Below are positions 1 to 8,387 of a DNA stretch of 64,000 nucleotides, one piece after another (position 1 is the stretch's first letter; each line of letters begins with the position of its first letter). Made by a program: the position numbers and the translations under genes. Source of the DNA: Bacillota bacterium (GTDB lineage: Bacteria; Bacillota; Clostridia; Lachnospirales; Lachnospiraceae); NCBI GenBank assembly GCA_023435645.1, contig JAEYRK010000098.1, positions 28,803 through 92,802 on the forward strand, read 5' to 3'. Under the pieces are notes generated by a model. The model was not told the DNA's origin. It worked only from the letters and a program-made list of their open reading frames with translations, and ran no database searches.

Positions 1-1
1 T

Positions 2-535
2 CTGGGAGTGAATAAAGTCATGAAGAGACTGTTTTCGCCATTATTATATTTTATTTATCCGATACCCAAGGTAGCCTTCCTGCCGGTGTTCATGCTAATG
101 TTCGGGCTTGGCAATAGCTCAAAGATACTCCTGGTCATATGGATCATTATATTCCAAATTATCCTCTCTGTCCGGGATGGAGTGGGACAGATTGCACCGG
201 TCTACTTTCAGGTGATGGATAGCTTCTGCATCACCGGACTACAAAGGTACCGTTATTTGATCCTGCCTGCAATCCTCCCACAGATATTTTCGGGCCTACG
301 AGTAAGTATTGGAATTTCTCTAGCCTCTCTATTCTTTGCAGAGAATTATGCAACCAGGTACGGCATTGGGTATTATATCTTAAGTGCCTGGACGAAGATG
401 AACTATGTGGAGATGTTCAGTGGAATCTTAGCTCTGGGACTGGTAGGAATCCTGCTGTTCAGAATTCTGGACCGACTTGAGTCCATCTGCACCCCCTGGA
501 TGAGGCTCGGTAAGAAGGATAGGGACCAAGGATAG
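2..535 (+). CDS. ABC transporter permease, NitT/TauT (SsuC) type, 5' end outside the window
   Basis: This is the C-terminal part of an inner-membrane permease of the nitrate/sulfonate/taurine-type ABC importers. The visible part has about four hydrophobic segments. It also has the cytoplasmic EAA loop near visible residues 75-98 (ITGLQRYRYLILPAILPQI), which contacts the ATPase. The frame is open to the first base, so the GTG and ATG codons at 8 and 20 are probably internal and the true start is upstream. Family permeases are about 250 residues, so roughly 75 are missing. A binding protein of the same transporter class lies convergently downstream (698-1723) and may be its partner. The substrate cannot be read from sequence. 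Confidence 0.85.
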   Translation: MGVNKVMKRLFSPLLYFIYPIPKVAFLPVFMLMFGLGNSSKILLVIWIIIFQIILSVRDGVGQIAPVYFQVMDSFCITGLQRYRYLILPAILPQIFSGLRVSIGISLASLFFAENYATRYGIGYYILSAWTKMNYVEMFSGILALGLVGILLFRILDRLESICTPWMRLGKKDRDQG

Positions 536-583
536 GAACTCTTCAGAATGATGGATAAGAACGAGTAATAGAAATGAATAATA

Positions 584-654
584 AGACCCTCCTTCCGGGC
601 ATTCCTAAGATGGTTATTCATCCAATTAGGAAATGAGCCGGAGGAGGGCTTTTT
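584..654 (+). terminator. Rho-independent terminator after the ABC permease
   Basis: Arms ACCCTCCTTCCGG and CCGGAGGAGGGCT pair with one bulge and are followed by a T-run at 650-654. It sits between convergent genes and mainly serves the plus-strand permease. Confidence 0.8.
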
Positions 655-697
655 CAATACGATCTATTAAGGGGAGCTAACGGTGTCAGGAGAGATT

Positions 698-1723
698 TTA
701 CTGTAGATAAGAGAAATCTGTTAACTCCTCATAGCGATAGCTCTTTTTAATCTGTCCCTTCTCCTTGGTCCAAGCGATGATCTGATCGAATTGCTTCTGA
801 TCAATCACCCCTGCATACTGAAATTTCTCATCCATAGACGTAAGATATTCATTGATTGCCTCAGGGAATTGATAATTCTTCAGGATGTCACTGTACTCAG
901 ATACATCAGCAGTATTCATATAATCAATTGCCATATGATAAGCCTGATAGAAGGCTATGATATCCCCCGGTCTTTGCTCCGTCATTTCCTCAAGGAACAG
1001 GATAGTACCGCCCTTGATGCCTGCTTCCTTGGAGCTTCCCAGTAGGTGGGCGCCTTGCTTTACAAGCATTCCGGCCTGGGGCTCTGTAAATACTACTCCG
1101 TCAATCTGATTGGACATTAATGCCTCAGACCTGCCGGAGAAGGAGGGAATTTCAACGATTTCATAGGTAAAGTTATATTCCTTCGCGAATTCATCCATGA
1201 TATATTCCAGAATGAAGTTAGGTACAAGAGAGATGCTTTTATCCTTTAGGTCCTCCAGCTTTGTTATACCGGAATCGGGAGAAGATAAAATCTTAAAATC
1301 CTCATTGATATCGGAGGTGATCTTCATGGGGATTCCCCGATCCACGAAGCTTGCACCTGTCATGACATCTCCGATGATGGCATCCAGCTCCTTCGCCTGA
1401 ACTGCAACATTCCGGTCATTGGGGGATGAGAACATCTGAAGGGAAACCTTCGCACCGACCTCCTCGAAGTAGCCCTTTTCGTAAGCAAGAATAATCGGAA
1501 TGGCAGCTTCAGCCGGTAACAATCCGACCGTAAATTCCTCTCCACTTGGTGTCATAAGATCAGGACCGGAGGTGGGTTCAGCATCCTGAGCTTCAGGCCC
1601 TGTTGTTGGTGTTACCGGTGTCATGGTTGGTGTCGGAGGAGTCCCGGTAGCATCCTTCTTGCCGCAGGCAGTGAGTAATAGGATTGCAGCGAATAGGATC
1701 AATAATTCAAGTCGTTTCTTCAT
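698..1723 (-). CDS. ABC transporter substrate-binding lipoprotein, NitT/TauT (NMT1-like)
   Basis: Predicted extracellular solute-binding lipoprotein of a NitT/TauT-type ABC importer, 341 residues. The N-terminus is a lipoprotein signal with lipobox LLTAC, placing the lipidated cysteine at residue 20. A Pro/Thr-rich spacer of about 35 residues follows, then the NMT1-like fold (LLPAEAAIPIILAYEKGYF). I chose the ATG at 1723 because AAGGAG lies eight bases upstream; an in-frame ATG at 1762 would add 13 charged residues before the signal. The deacetylase gene ends 22 bases upstream, so the two are probably cotranscribed. Family members bind nitrate, sulfonates, pyrimidine precursors and others; the ligand here is unknown. 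Confidence 0.88.
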   Translation of the reverse strand: MKKRLELLILFAAILLLTACGKKDATGTPPTPTMTPVTPTTGPEAQDAEPTSGPDLMTPSGEEFTVGLLPAEAAIPIILAYEKGYFEEVGAKVSLQMFSSPNDRNVAVQAKELDAIIGDVMTGASFVDRGIPMKITSDINEDFKILSSPDSGITKLEDLKDKSISLVPNFILEYIMDEFAKEYNFTYEIVEIPSFSGRSEALMSNQIDGVVFTEPQAGMLVKQGAHLLGSSKEAGIKGGTILFLEEMTEQRPGDIIAFYQAYHMAIDYMNTADVSEYSDILKNYQFPEAINEYLTSMDEKFQYAGVIDQKQFDQIIAWTKEKGQIKKSYRYEELTDFSYLQ

Positions 1724-1745
1724 TTGATATCTCCTTTTTGTTTGA

Positions 1746-2513
1746 CTACTCTTCCGGTTCAATGCCGGTTAGTAGCTTTATAAATTGCTTCAGCTCCATG
1801 AAATAGGGGATGACATTCCGCCTGAGCAGAAGCGGGTCAATGCTTGTATCGTTTTTTCCTCCCTCACTGGTGAAGGCCAGCCGAAAGCCCTTTCTCCGCA
1901 GCAGGGAGACATGACGGTCGATCCATAAACCGAAGGGATAGGCAAAGGTATCTGTAACATCAAGGATGCCACTGGCATTACAGCGGTCCAGGTCCTCGGA
2001 AATGGCTTGATCATCTGTTACCATCATAGCACTGGAGGTTCTGCTGCTTCTGGTATGGAAAAGCTCCGTATGATTCGCATATTCGAAGACATCCTTCATC
2101 TCCTCCAGATCATTCCTGGTCATACAGATAGAGCTTTCCGTCTGAAAGGGCTTTGCAGAGGTATGAAGCCATCCTGTGACAACGAAGCCTACAGCATGGA
2201 AATGATACTTTTTCAGGATGGGATAGGCATACTCTTTGACCGACTGATAGCAGTCGTCAAAGGTTAACAGCACCGATTTCTGAGGTATCGCTTTCCCATG
2301 GTAAAAGTACTGTCTTAATTCTTCCAGACTTAGGGTGTGAAACCCGTTTACGAACAGATAATTCATCTGTTCTTCAAAATTTTCAAGTGACACAAAGAGG
2401 GTAGGCGGCAGCTCATCGTAGTAATTTTGATTCACATCGATGGGGGAGTACTGCTCAGGCCGAAGCATACGTCTTTCCCTGATTTCGTGATACATTAGTG
2501 TAACAAATGACAT
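1746..2513 (-). CDS. Polysaccharide deacetylase (NodB/CE4 fold)
   Basis: Predicted metal-dependent N-deacetylase of 255 residues in the NodB homology (carbohydrate esterase 4) family, related to PgaB/IcaB-like and peptidoglycan deacetylases. Visible motifs are MYHEI near residue 7, TFDD at 84-87 (catalytic base and metal Asp), the H-T-x-x-x-H metal motif at 148-153, and AYPFG for motif 3. I chose the ATG at 2513 because AGGAGG precedes it; the longer frame to 2570 lacks a ribosome site. There is no signal peptide, so the site of action is uncertain. It is upstream of, and probably cotranscribed with, the binding lipoprotein, an unusual pairing. Confidence 0.88.
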   Translation of the reverse strand: MSFVTLMYHEIRERRMLRPEQYSPIDVNQNYYDELPPTLFVSLENFEEQMNYLFVNGFHTLSLEELRQYFYHGKAIPQKSVLLTFDDCYQSVKEYAYPILKKYHFHAVGFVVTGWLHTSAKPFQTESSICMTRNDLEEMKDVFEYANHTELFHTRSSRTSSAMMVTDDQAISEDLDRCNASGILDVTDTFAYPFGLWIDRHVSLLRRKGFRLAFTSEGGKNDTSIDPLLLRRNVIPYFMELKQFIKLLTGIEPEE

Positions 2514-2733
2514 TGATTTCCTCCTAACCGGCTTCAGAGGGTTATCCGAAACCAAAGATAAATATATCACAGATAAGGATAAAATAAAATAGCCTTTGTA
2601 ATTAAGTAGTTAATTCTTTTGTAGGATTATGTAGTTTATTCTTTGTGATTCTGTTGCTATCTATTTATCTGTATGTGCCTGTAGCAAGAGGGTAGCGAAG
2701 CCCTTATGGTTTGATGGATTTTTCTTGCAGAAA

Positions 2734-2779
2734 ATCAGTGCAGCAGTTGATGAGCTATAACCCTCAATTGTGCACTGAT
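2734..2779 (-). terminator. Candidate terminator downstream of the 2857-4473 gene
   Basis: Perfect 9-bp arms ATCAGTGCA and TGCACTGAT are separated by 28 bases. On the minus strand they are followed by a T-rich stretch. The remainder of the 2514-2856 gap is AT-rich and must hold the deacetylase-operon promoter; I cannot place that promoter confidently. Confidence 0.5.
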
Positions 2780-2856
2780 AGGATACACTATATTTTCTTC
2801 CTATATTAAGCATTCTTTATTAAGGGTATTCCTACAATCCGAACAGTAGTCAAAGC

Positions 2857-4473
2857 TTATTTTATACCAACTACAGTATGAACCTCTTCACCCTCAGTAT
2901 AGGAAATGGTAATAGTATCTCCGATCTCATAACGGATAATACCGATAAAATCGGAAACATTGACATCAAAGATCGCTTTATTGTTATTTAGAAGAATGTA
3001 GTAGTGAGAGTTCCCTTCGATGACACTCTGAGCTATCTTAGCGATTGTACCGGTAACCGTTGGTACCTTTGCATTGACATCCACACCGACACCGCTGCTT
3101 CTCATCAGCTCCACATAGGTCTTCTCACTAGCACTCACGGAATCACCGATTGCTACGACCTGATATTGTGCGACATTAACCATCGCATAGGCCTTTACCA
3201 GACCGGCGGCATCCTTCAGGGCCATAAAATAGGTGGGCTGATTTCCGATATTGAGTAATAAGGGGAAGGTAGCCTTATATCCAAGATGCTGGACCTTGCC
3301 CTCTGCAGAGGACATCGCAGAGTATTCCTCTGCTCCGGAGATAGTATAGAATCTAGTTTCCGCGGTTCTCTGATTCATCAATACAAAGCCCACATTGGAC
3401 TGATCTGCACCGACAGAGGTGACACCGGTGTAAACCCATACATCATCCTCCAGTACCAGATAATTATATCCGTCGGTGGTTTGGAGGGCATCCCTCTGGC
3501 CAATCACGGAATTCCAATAGCCGTGCTTGAGGGTTCCGTGGTAATCATAGAGTGAAATCAAAAGCTCAGCGGAGTAAACACGATCAACCCAGTTGGGTAC
3601 CTCATCTATCGCATAATCTATATGCTCACCGGTGATGGCATTCACCATGACCACCCTTCCGATGGTCTGTCCACCGAACAATCCGATGTTGTATTTCTTT
3701 ACCGGACAGATCCAAACAGGGATTCCCTCATCATTGATCTCAAAATTAATTTTGTCAAAGATATAGGTCGGGTATTTGAACCTAAGATATCGGTAGATGT
3801 TTCTGGAAAAATGCTCTGACTCGGAATACTTGATTCCAGACTCCAGCTTAACCAATTCTGTCTCCTGCGTTGCCATGTCGATTCGGATATAGGCAGGGAT
3901 TCCTTCCTTGCGGTTGTTCAGCCATTTAAAGATATTGCCATAGCGTAAGGGGGTTACACGAACCGGCTTATTCTGATAATTAATCTGAGTATAGTTTTCA
4001 GCTACTTCAAATTGGGAGACATATTCCATAATGCTGCCCATTTTTCTGGAGCCAAGTAAAGAGGCAGAGTCCTTATCCAGGATGGGAATATCCTTATAGG
4101 AAATCTGGGGGATATCCTCTGTAAAATTCCGGTCCATCGGAGTCAGTAGCTTCTGATACCTTCTGGCATTTACAATCGGGGAGGAGAGGATGCTACCGAA
4201 AATCAAGAAAAGAATAATGGCAACGGTGATACCACTTGTAAGCAGGATGGATTTGCTGCGAAAAATTCCTTTTCCAATGTAAATATGGCCCTTATGATCC
4301 TTCTCTGCGCTATAAACGACCGAAAGAATGATTGCGATCAGCAAAGCCCCAATCAGAAAGAACCACATACCGGGGGAGTGGATGTTAATCGCCGGGAGTG
4401 CCAGATAATAATAAATAAACCCGATAACTCCCAGGGAGATGGCTAAGATCAGATATTTGATCAAACGTTTCAT
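2857..4473 (-). CDS. Conserved membrane-anchored protein of unknown function
   Basis: A 538-residue protein with three predicted membrane segments near residues 5-25, 33-55 and 77-98. A large, probably extracytoplasmic domain of about 430 residues follows. That domain is rich in beta strands and aromatic residues and has no catalytic motif I recognise. The last 70 residues (VTGTIAKIAQ to the end) look like a small beta-barrel, perhaps OB-like. I recall similar uncharacterised proteins in Lachnospiraceae but cannot assign a family. The start at 4473 follows a GGAG-containing stretch. It appears to be transcribed alone, with a candidate terminator downstream. Confidence 0.75.
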   Translation of the reverse strand: MKRLIKYLILAISLGVIGFIYYYLALPAINIHSPGMWFFLIGALLIAIILSVVYSAEKDHKGHIYIGKGIFRSKSILLTSGITVAIILFLIFGSILSSPIVNARRYQKLLTPMDRNFTEDIPQISYKDIPILDKDSASLLGSRKMGSIMEYVSQFEVAENYTQINYQNKPVRVTPLRYGNIFKWLNNRKEGIPAYIRIDMATQETELVKLESGIKYSESEHFSRNIYRYLRFKYPTYIFDKINFEINDEGIPVWICPVKKYNIGLFGGQTIGRVVMVNAITGEHIDYAIDEVPNWVDRVYSAELLISLYDYHGTLKHGYWNSVIGQRDALQTTDGYNYLVLEDDVWVYTGVTSVGADQSNVGFVLMNQRTAETRFYTISGAEEYSAMSSAEGKVQHLGYKATFPLLLNIGNQPTYFMALKDAAGLVKAYAMVNVAQYQVVAIGDSVSASEKTYVELMRSSGVGVDVNAKVPTVTGTIAKIAQSVIEGNSHYYILLNNNKAIFDVNVSDFIGIIRYEIGDTITISYTEGEEVHTVVGIK

Positions 4474-4742
4474 ATGATTATCTCCTGACTAATTTTAATG
4501 TAGATTTATCTTAACTATAACAAACCAATGGATAAAGTCAATGAATAACAGATTAAAATTTGCTTAAATCCCTTCAGCATACCCTTTTACAGAGGCTGCA
4601 GGGCATACTGATTATATCTTATTCACGATATTATGATGAAATGTAAATGATGTTCCATTGATAGGCCTGAATAAATGCCTCTTCACCATGGAATGCTACC
4701 TGAAACGATATGATCTGAAGAAATACAGGTGGGTTTATAGGA

Positions 4743-5996
4743 ATGGCGATTGGATATGCATGCGTTGCGGTGGGAGTCCCCGGGGCAGGTATGATAGGCT
4801 GCACATTGAAAAATGCCGGGGAGCATAAATTAAGGTCCATGATTAGCTCAAATTTAAAGGCCCTAGAGGTATTGGTGGATTATAACAAAGAGAATGGAAT
4901 TAAGCTCTTTCGAATCAGCTCGGATATCATTCCCTTTGCTTCCCATCCGGTGAATCAAATTCCCTGGTGGATAAATTACAGGGATGAGCTGATGGGAATC
5001 GGTATTCGGATCAGGGAAGCCGGGATCAGGGTCTCCATGCATCCTGGACAATATACCGTACTTAATTCGCCTGGTGCTGGAGTAGTTCAGAATGCAATCG
5101 GTGATCTGATCTATCATGACAGGGTACTTCACTCCCTCGGTATGGACCGGAGCAACAAGCTGGTGCTCCATATCGGTGGAAGCTATGGGGATAAGGCTCA
5201 TGCGATGAAGACCTTTGTAGAGAACTACCGGGGCTTACCCCAGGAGCTGAAGGATCGGCTGGTTATTGAGAATGATGATAAAACCTATCATGTGAAAGAG
5301 GTGCTTTCTATCTCAGAACTGACCGGAGCACCGGTTGTCTTTGATAACCTGCATCATATGGTCAGGCCGCCTGATCAGGTTTTACCCATGGAGTACTGGG
5401 TCAGGGAATGTGGCAGGACCTGGCAGAAGGAGGATGGAAGCCAGAAGCTTCATTATTCTGAACAAAAGATAGGCGGGGTCCCTGGAGCACACTCAGATAC
5501 CGTAGGACTGGTGAATTTCCTGGATTTTTATGACAGGCTGCCGGAACAGAAGCCGGATATCATGCTGGAGGTTAAGGATAAGAATCTCTCCGCCATCAAA
5601 TGTATTTTGGGTGTGAAGGATGCATCAACAAAGGATTTGGAGCAGGAATGGTACAGGTATCAATATTTCCTATTAAGCCGATCAGCTGAACTATATCATA
5701 GCAGCAAGGCACTGCTTCAGGGTAAGGTGTCAGGGTGCGTGAAGGAATTTTATGAGTTTCTGGAGGAAGCGTATGAACTACCTGAGAATCCGGAGGCTGA
5801 GATGAATGCGGCCCAGCATATATGGGGATACCTAAGCGGGGGCAGTAATAACAGAGAGAGGAACCGATATTATAAGCTTATGGAGGCATATCAAAGGGGA
5901 ACAGGCGAGATAAGGGCGGTGAAGAACCATCTTATGAAGATGGCGAACCTCAGGGAACTGGATGATTTGACACAGTCCTTGTATTTCTACCTCTAG
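4743..5996 (+). CDS. uvsE: UV damage endonuclease, UvsE/UVDE type
   Basis: Predicted apurinic/UV-damage DNA endonuclease that nicks 5' of cyclobutane dimers and 6-4 photoproducts, starting alternative excision repair. It has the metal-binding TIM-barrel motifs of UVDE: IGYACVAVG at the start, SHP (His68), MHPGQYTVL (His100), LHIGGSYGDK (His143), IENDDKTYH (Glu176) and the DNLHH stretch near 201-205. At 417 residues it exceeds the compact Bacillus form because of a C-terminal extension from about residue 300, as in clostridial homologues. The ATG at 4743 begins exactly at the conserved N-terminal strand, although its ribosome site is weak. Confidence 0.92.
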   Translation: MAIGYACVAVGVPGAGMIGCTLKNAGEHKLRSMISSNLKALEVLVDYNKENGIKLFRISSDIIPFASHPVNQIPWWINYRDELMGIGIRIREAGIRVSMHPGQYTVLNSPGAGVVQNAIGDLIYHDRVLHSLGMDRSNKLVLHIGGSYGDKAHAMKTFVENYRGLPQELKDRLVIENDDKTYHVKEVLSISELTGAPVVFDNLHHMVRPPDQVLPMEYWVRECGRTWQKEDGSQKLHYSEQKIGGVPGAHSDTVGLVNFLDFYDRLPEQKPDIMLEVKDKNLSAIKCILGVKDASTKDLEQEWYRYQYFLLSRSAELYHSSKALLQGKVSGCVKEFYEFLEEAYELPENPEAEMNAAQHIWGYLSGGSNNRERNRYYKLMEAYQRGTGEIRAVKNHLMKMANLRELDDLTQSLYFYL

Positions 5997-6097
5997 CAAG
6001 TGATTACCCAAATAATTTCTATTATCCGTAACACAGTAAGCGCATCAAGCTTCGCTTTAGAGGCAGTGATTATCATTATGAATATTTTTAGCGAATG

Positions 6098-6138
6098 AAA
6101 GGGAAAGCCCCGAATAAAACATTCAGGGCTTTCCCTTA
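6098..6138. terminator. Bidirectional terminator between uvsE and the GH43 gene
   Basis: Perfect 12-bp arms AAGGGAAAGCCC and GGGCTTTCCCTT with a 15-base loop lie between two convergent genes. T-rich stem ends serve both directions. Confidence 0.75.
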
Positions 6139-6147
6139 TATGATATC

Positions 6148-7131
6148 TTAATGATCGTAAGGCTTAATTGTTTGGATGGTACCATCTGCATTGAAGGTAA
6201 GCTCAGTGAACTTGACACAGCGCTTATGGTTTACGCCCTTTGATAAGGAGCTATCATGGTAGAACAGATACCACTTGTCCTTAAATTGTACTACAGAGTG
6301 GTGAGTTGTCCAACCGATCACAGGCTCAAGAATTCTTCCCTTATAGGTAAAGGGACCCATCGGGTTATCACTTACAGCATAAACAATATAATGGGTGGTA
6401 CCTGTGGAATAGGTAAGGTAGTATAAACCATTATACTTAAATACCCATGCCGCTTCAAAAAATCTTCTATCTTCATCACCGGCAAGAATCGGATTTCCGT
6501 TCTCGTCAAGTATCGCTATTTCCTTAAGAGGCTCGGTTATATTTAGCATATCTTCGCTTAATTCAGCTACCAGCGGACCTAATGCAGGCTGATCCGGTGC
6601 AGGCTCTAAACCATCAGGGTTAAAGCTGCCGGTCTTCCACTTCTCCAGCTGACCGCCCCAAAGACCACCGACGTACAGATAAGCTTTATTATCATCATCA
6701 ATGTAAACAGCGGGATCGATACTATAGGTGCCTTCCATATAATTGGGCTGAGGAGTGAAGGGGCCTGCCGGGTTTTTGCTGGAGGCAACGCCGATACGGA
6801 AAATCCCGTCCTTATCCTTAGCAGGGTAAAAGAGATAATATAATCCGTTCTTATAGGCTGCATCGGGTGCCCACATCTGTTTGCTAACCCACGGTACATC
6901 TTTCTTATGAAGTGCTACACCATGGTCAACACAGGGGGAGTTTAAGTCATCCATGGAAAGGATATGATAATCCTCCATTTGATACTGGTCTCCATTGTCG
7001 TTATCTTCAACAACAAGATCCAGGTCGTGGGAAGGATAGATATAGAGCTTTCCTTCAAATACATGGGCTGAAGGGTCTGCGGTATAAATATGGGTCACCA
7101 AAGGCTCATTAGGTTTCGTATTATTTTCCAT
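6148..7131 (-). CDS. Glycoside hydrolase family 43 (beta-xylosidase/arabinofuranosidase type)
   Basis: Predicted five-bladed beta-propeller glycosidase of 327 residues, probably cytoplasmic because no signal peptide is seen. GH43 enzymes cleave xylo- or arabino-oligosaccharides from hemicellulose. The expected acidic triad is visible: Asp19 in YTADPSAHVF (base), Asp139 in YSIDPAVYID (pKa modulator) and Glu226 in RRFFEAAWVF (acid). I chose the ATG at 7131 because AAGGAG lies just upstream; the longer frame to 7308 adds 59 residues with no ribosome site. Exact specificity (xylosidase, arabinofuranosidase or galactosidase) cannot be fixed from motifs. Confidence 0.88.
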   Translation of the reverse strand: MENNTKPNEPLVTHIYTADPSAHVFEGKLYIYPSHDLDLVVEDNDNGDQYQMEDYHILSMDDLNSPCVDHGVALHKKDVPWVSKQMWAPDAAYKNGLYYLFYPAKDKDGIFRIGVASSKNPAGPFTPQPNYMEGTYSIDPAVYIDDDNKAYLYVGGLWGGQLEKWKTGSFNPDGLEPAPDQPALGPLVAELSEDMLNITEPLKEIAILDENGNPILAGDEDRRFFEAAWVFKYNGLYYLTYSTGTTHYIVYAVSDNPMGPFTYKGRILEPVIGWTTHHSVVQFKDKWYLFYHDSSLSKGVNHKRCVKFTELTFNADGTIQTIKPYDH

Positions 7132-7466
7132 TTTTGCTTCTCCTTGTAGATAAAATAATATTAAGTAATAAAACTCTAAATCCATTATATCAAAGGAATG
7201 AAAACAATCAAGGAAAATCCATACAAAAATACTAATTTGTAAAAAAATATAAGGAATGCTTGCATCGTTTGACTGTAATGAATGGGTTATAGTATGAAAT
7301 AATTCCATTCACCAAAATATTACATATCATATTATATGGATGGATGAAGCCCATGGTATCATGGTCATAGGAAAGATTAGTTCATAATTTGATGGATTTA
7401 TGGCGATGATAGTTCTATGATAGAAATATCATCCGGTGAGATAAAAAGGGAAGGGATAAGAGCTAT
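7132..7466. other. Divergent intergenic region, GH43 and glycosylase genes
   Basis: An AT-rich spacer that must carry the outward promoters of both flanking genes. Apart from the AAGGAG site before 7131 and an AAGGGAAGG site before 7467, I see no convincing promoter, operator or repeat. Confidence 0.5.
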
Positions 7467-8084
7467 ATGAGGGTCAGAACGAAAATATTTGAATACGGAT
7501 GTAGGGAGATGGAGTATCTGAAGCAGGCAGATAAAGCGCTGGGTAGCGCAATAGACCGGATCGGTAAGGTGGAACGAGTGATCATTCCGGATTTATTTCC
7601 CGGCTTGATGTATGTGATGATCGGGCAGCAAATATCCCTTAAGGCAGCCCGAACGATCTGGGACAGATTGCAGGAGTATTTTACAGAGGTTATACCGGAG
7701 GTTCTGGCAGAGGCCTCTGTAGAAGAGATTCAAGCGCTGGGATTGCCGACAAAGCGCGCAGGTTATATGAAAGAAATTGCGCAGAGGATTACCGAAGGCG
7801 ATTTTGATCTGGGAAGACTGTATCAGCTTTCAGATCAGGAAGTAATTGGTGAGCTTACCAAGCTTCACGGGATTGGTGTATGGACAGCGGAAATGCTACT
7901 GTTAAATTCCATGGAACGACCTGATATCGTCAGCTTCGGGGATATCGCGATCCGTCGGGGGATGATGCTGCTGTATGGTCTGGATTTACTAAGCAGAGAG
8001 CAGTTCGAGGAATACAGAAGCCGGTTTTCACCCTACGGCTCTGTTGCATCAATCTATCTTTGGAGAATCTCATATGGGGAGTAA
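7467..8084 (+). CDS. DNA-3-methyladenine glycosylase II, AlkA-type HhH-GPD protein
   Basis: Predicted base-excision repair glycosylase that removes alkylated purines from DNA. The 205-residue protein is the HhH-GPD core without the N-terminal TBP-like domain of E. coli AlkA. Visible elements are GLMYVMIGQQIS (core helix), the helix-hairpin-helix LHGIGVWTA at 133-141, and the catalytic Asp159 in SFGDIAIRRG. GGGAAGG precedes the ATG. It is the second DNA-repair gene in this stretch after uvsE, though not in the same operon. Confidence 0.9.
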   Translation: MRVRTKIFEYGCREMEYLKQADKALGSAIDRIGKVERVIIPDLFPGLMYVMIGQQISLKAARTIWDRLQEYFTEVIPEVLAEASVEEIQALGLPTKRAGYMKEIAQRITEGDFDLGRLYQLSDQEVIGELTKLHGIGVWTAEMLLLNSMERPDIVSFGDIAIRRGMMLLYGLDLLSREQFEEYRSRFSPYGSVASIYLWRISYGE

Positions 8085-8271
8085 ATGACCATAAAACAGC
8101 GGAGGAAGTATGTCAGTTCATCGGGATGAATGAAGCGGTCAGCGGAAAAACCATAAAATTGATATGAGTATCAAAATTGATAAGAATATTAAATTAGATA
8201 AAAATAGATTGATTAAATTATTTCATAAAAATAATATAAAAGTACTATATTTAAATTGCATACAATGTGTT

Positions 8272-8289
8272 ATGATAATTAGTAATCAT
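8272..8289. promoter_or_regulatory. Candidate Fur/PerR-like operator upstream of the NADH oxidase gene
   Basis: An imperfect palindrome with outer arms ATGAT and ATCAT lies about 100 bases before the start codon, in an AT-rich 303-base gap. The pattern resembles Fur-family boxes, and regulation of an oxygen-removing enzyme by such a regulator would fit. AT richness makes chance occurrence quite possible. The rest of the gap (8085-8387) shows only an AGGAGG ribosome site before 8388. Confidence 0.3.
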
Positions 8290-8387
8290 TATTATTATTA
8301 GAAATAGATTGTTCCACTGTCAGTTTCAGCGAAGATAAGAATACTTGCTTCGGATAAATAATAAATTATTTTTTAGGAGGTCGTAAG

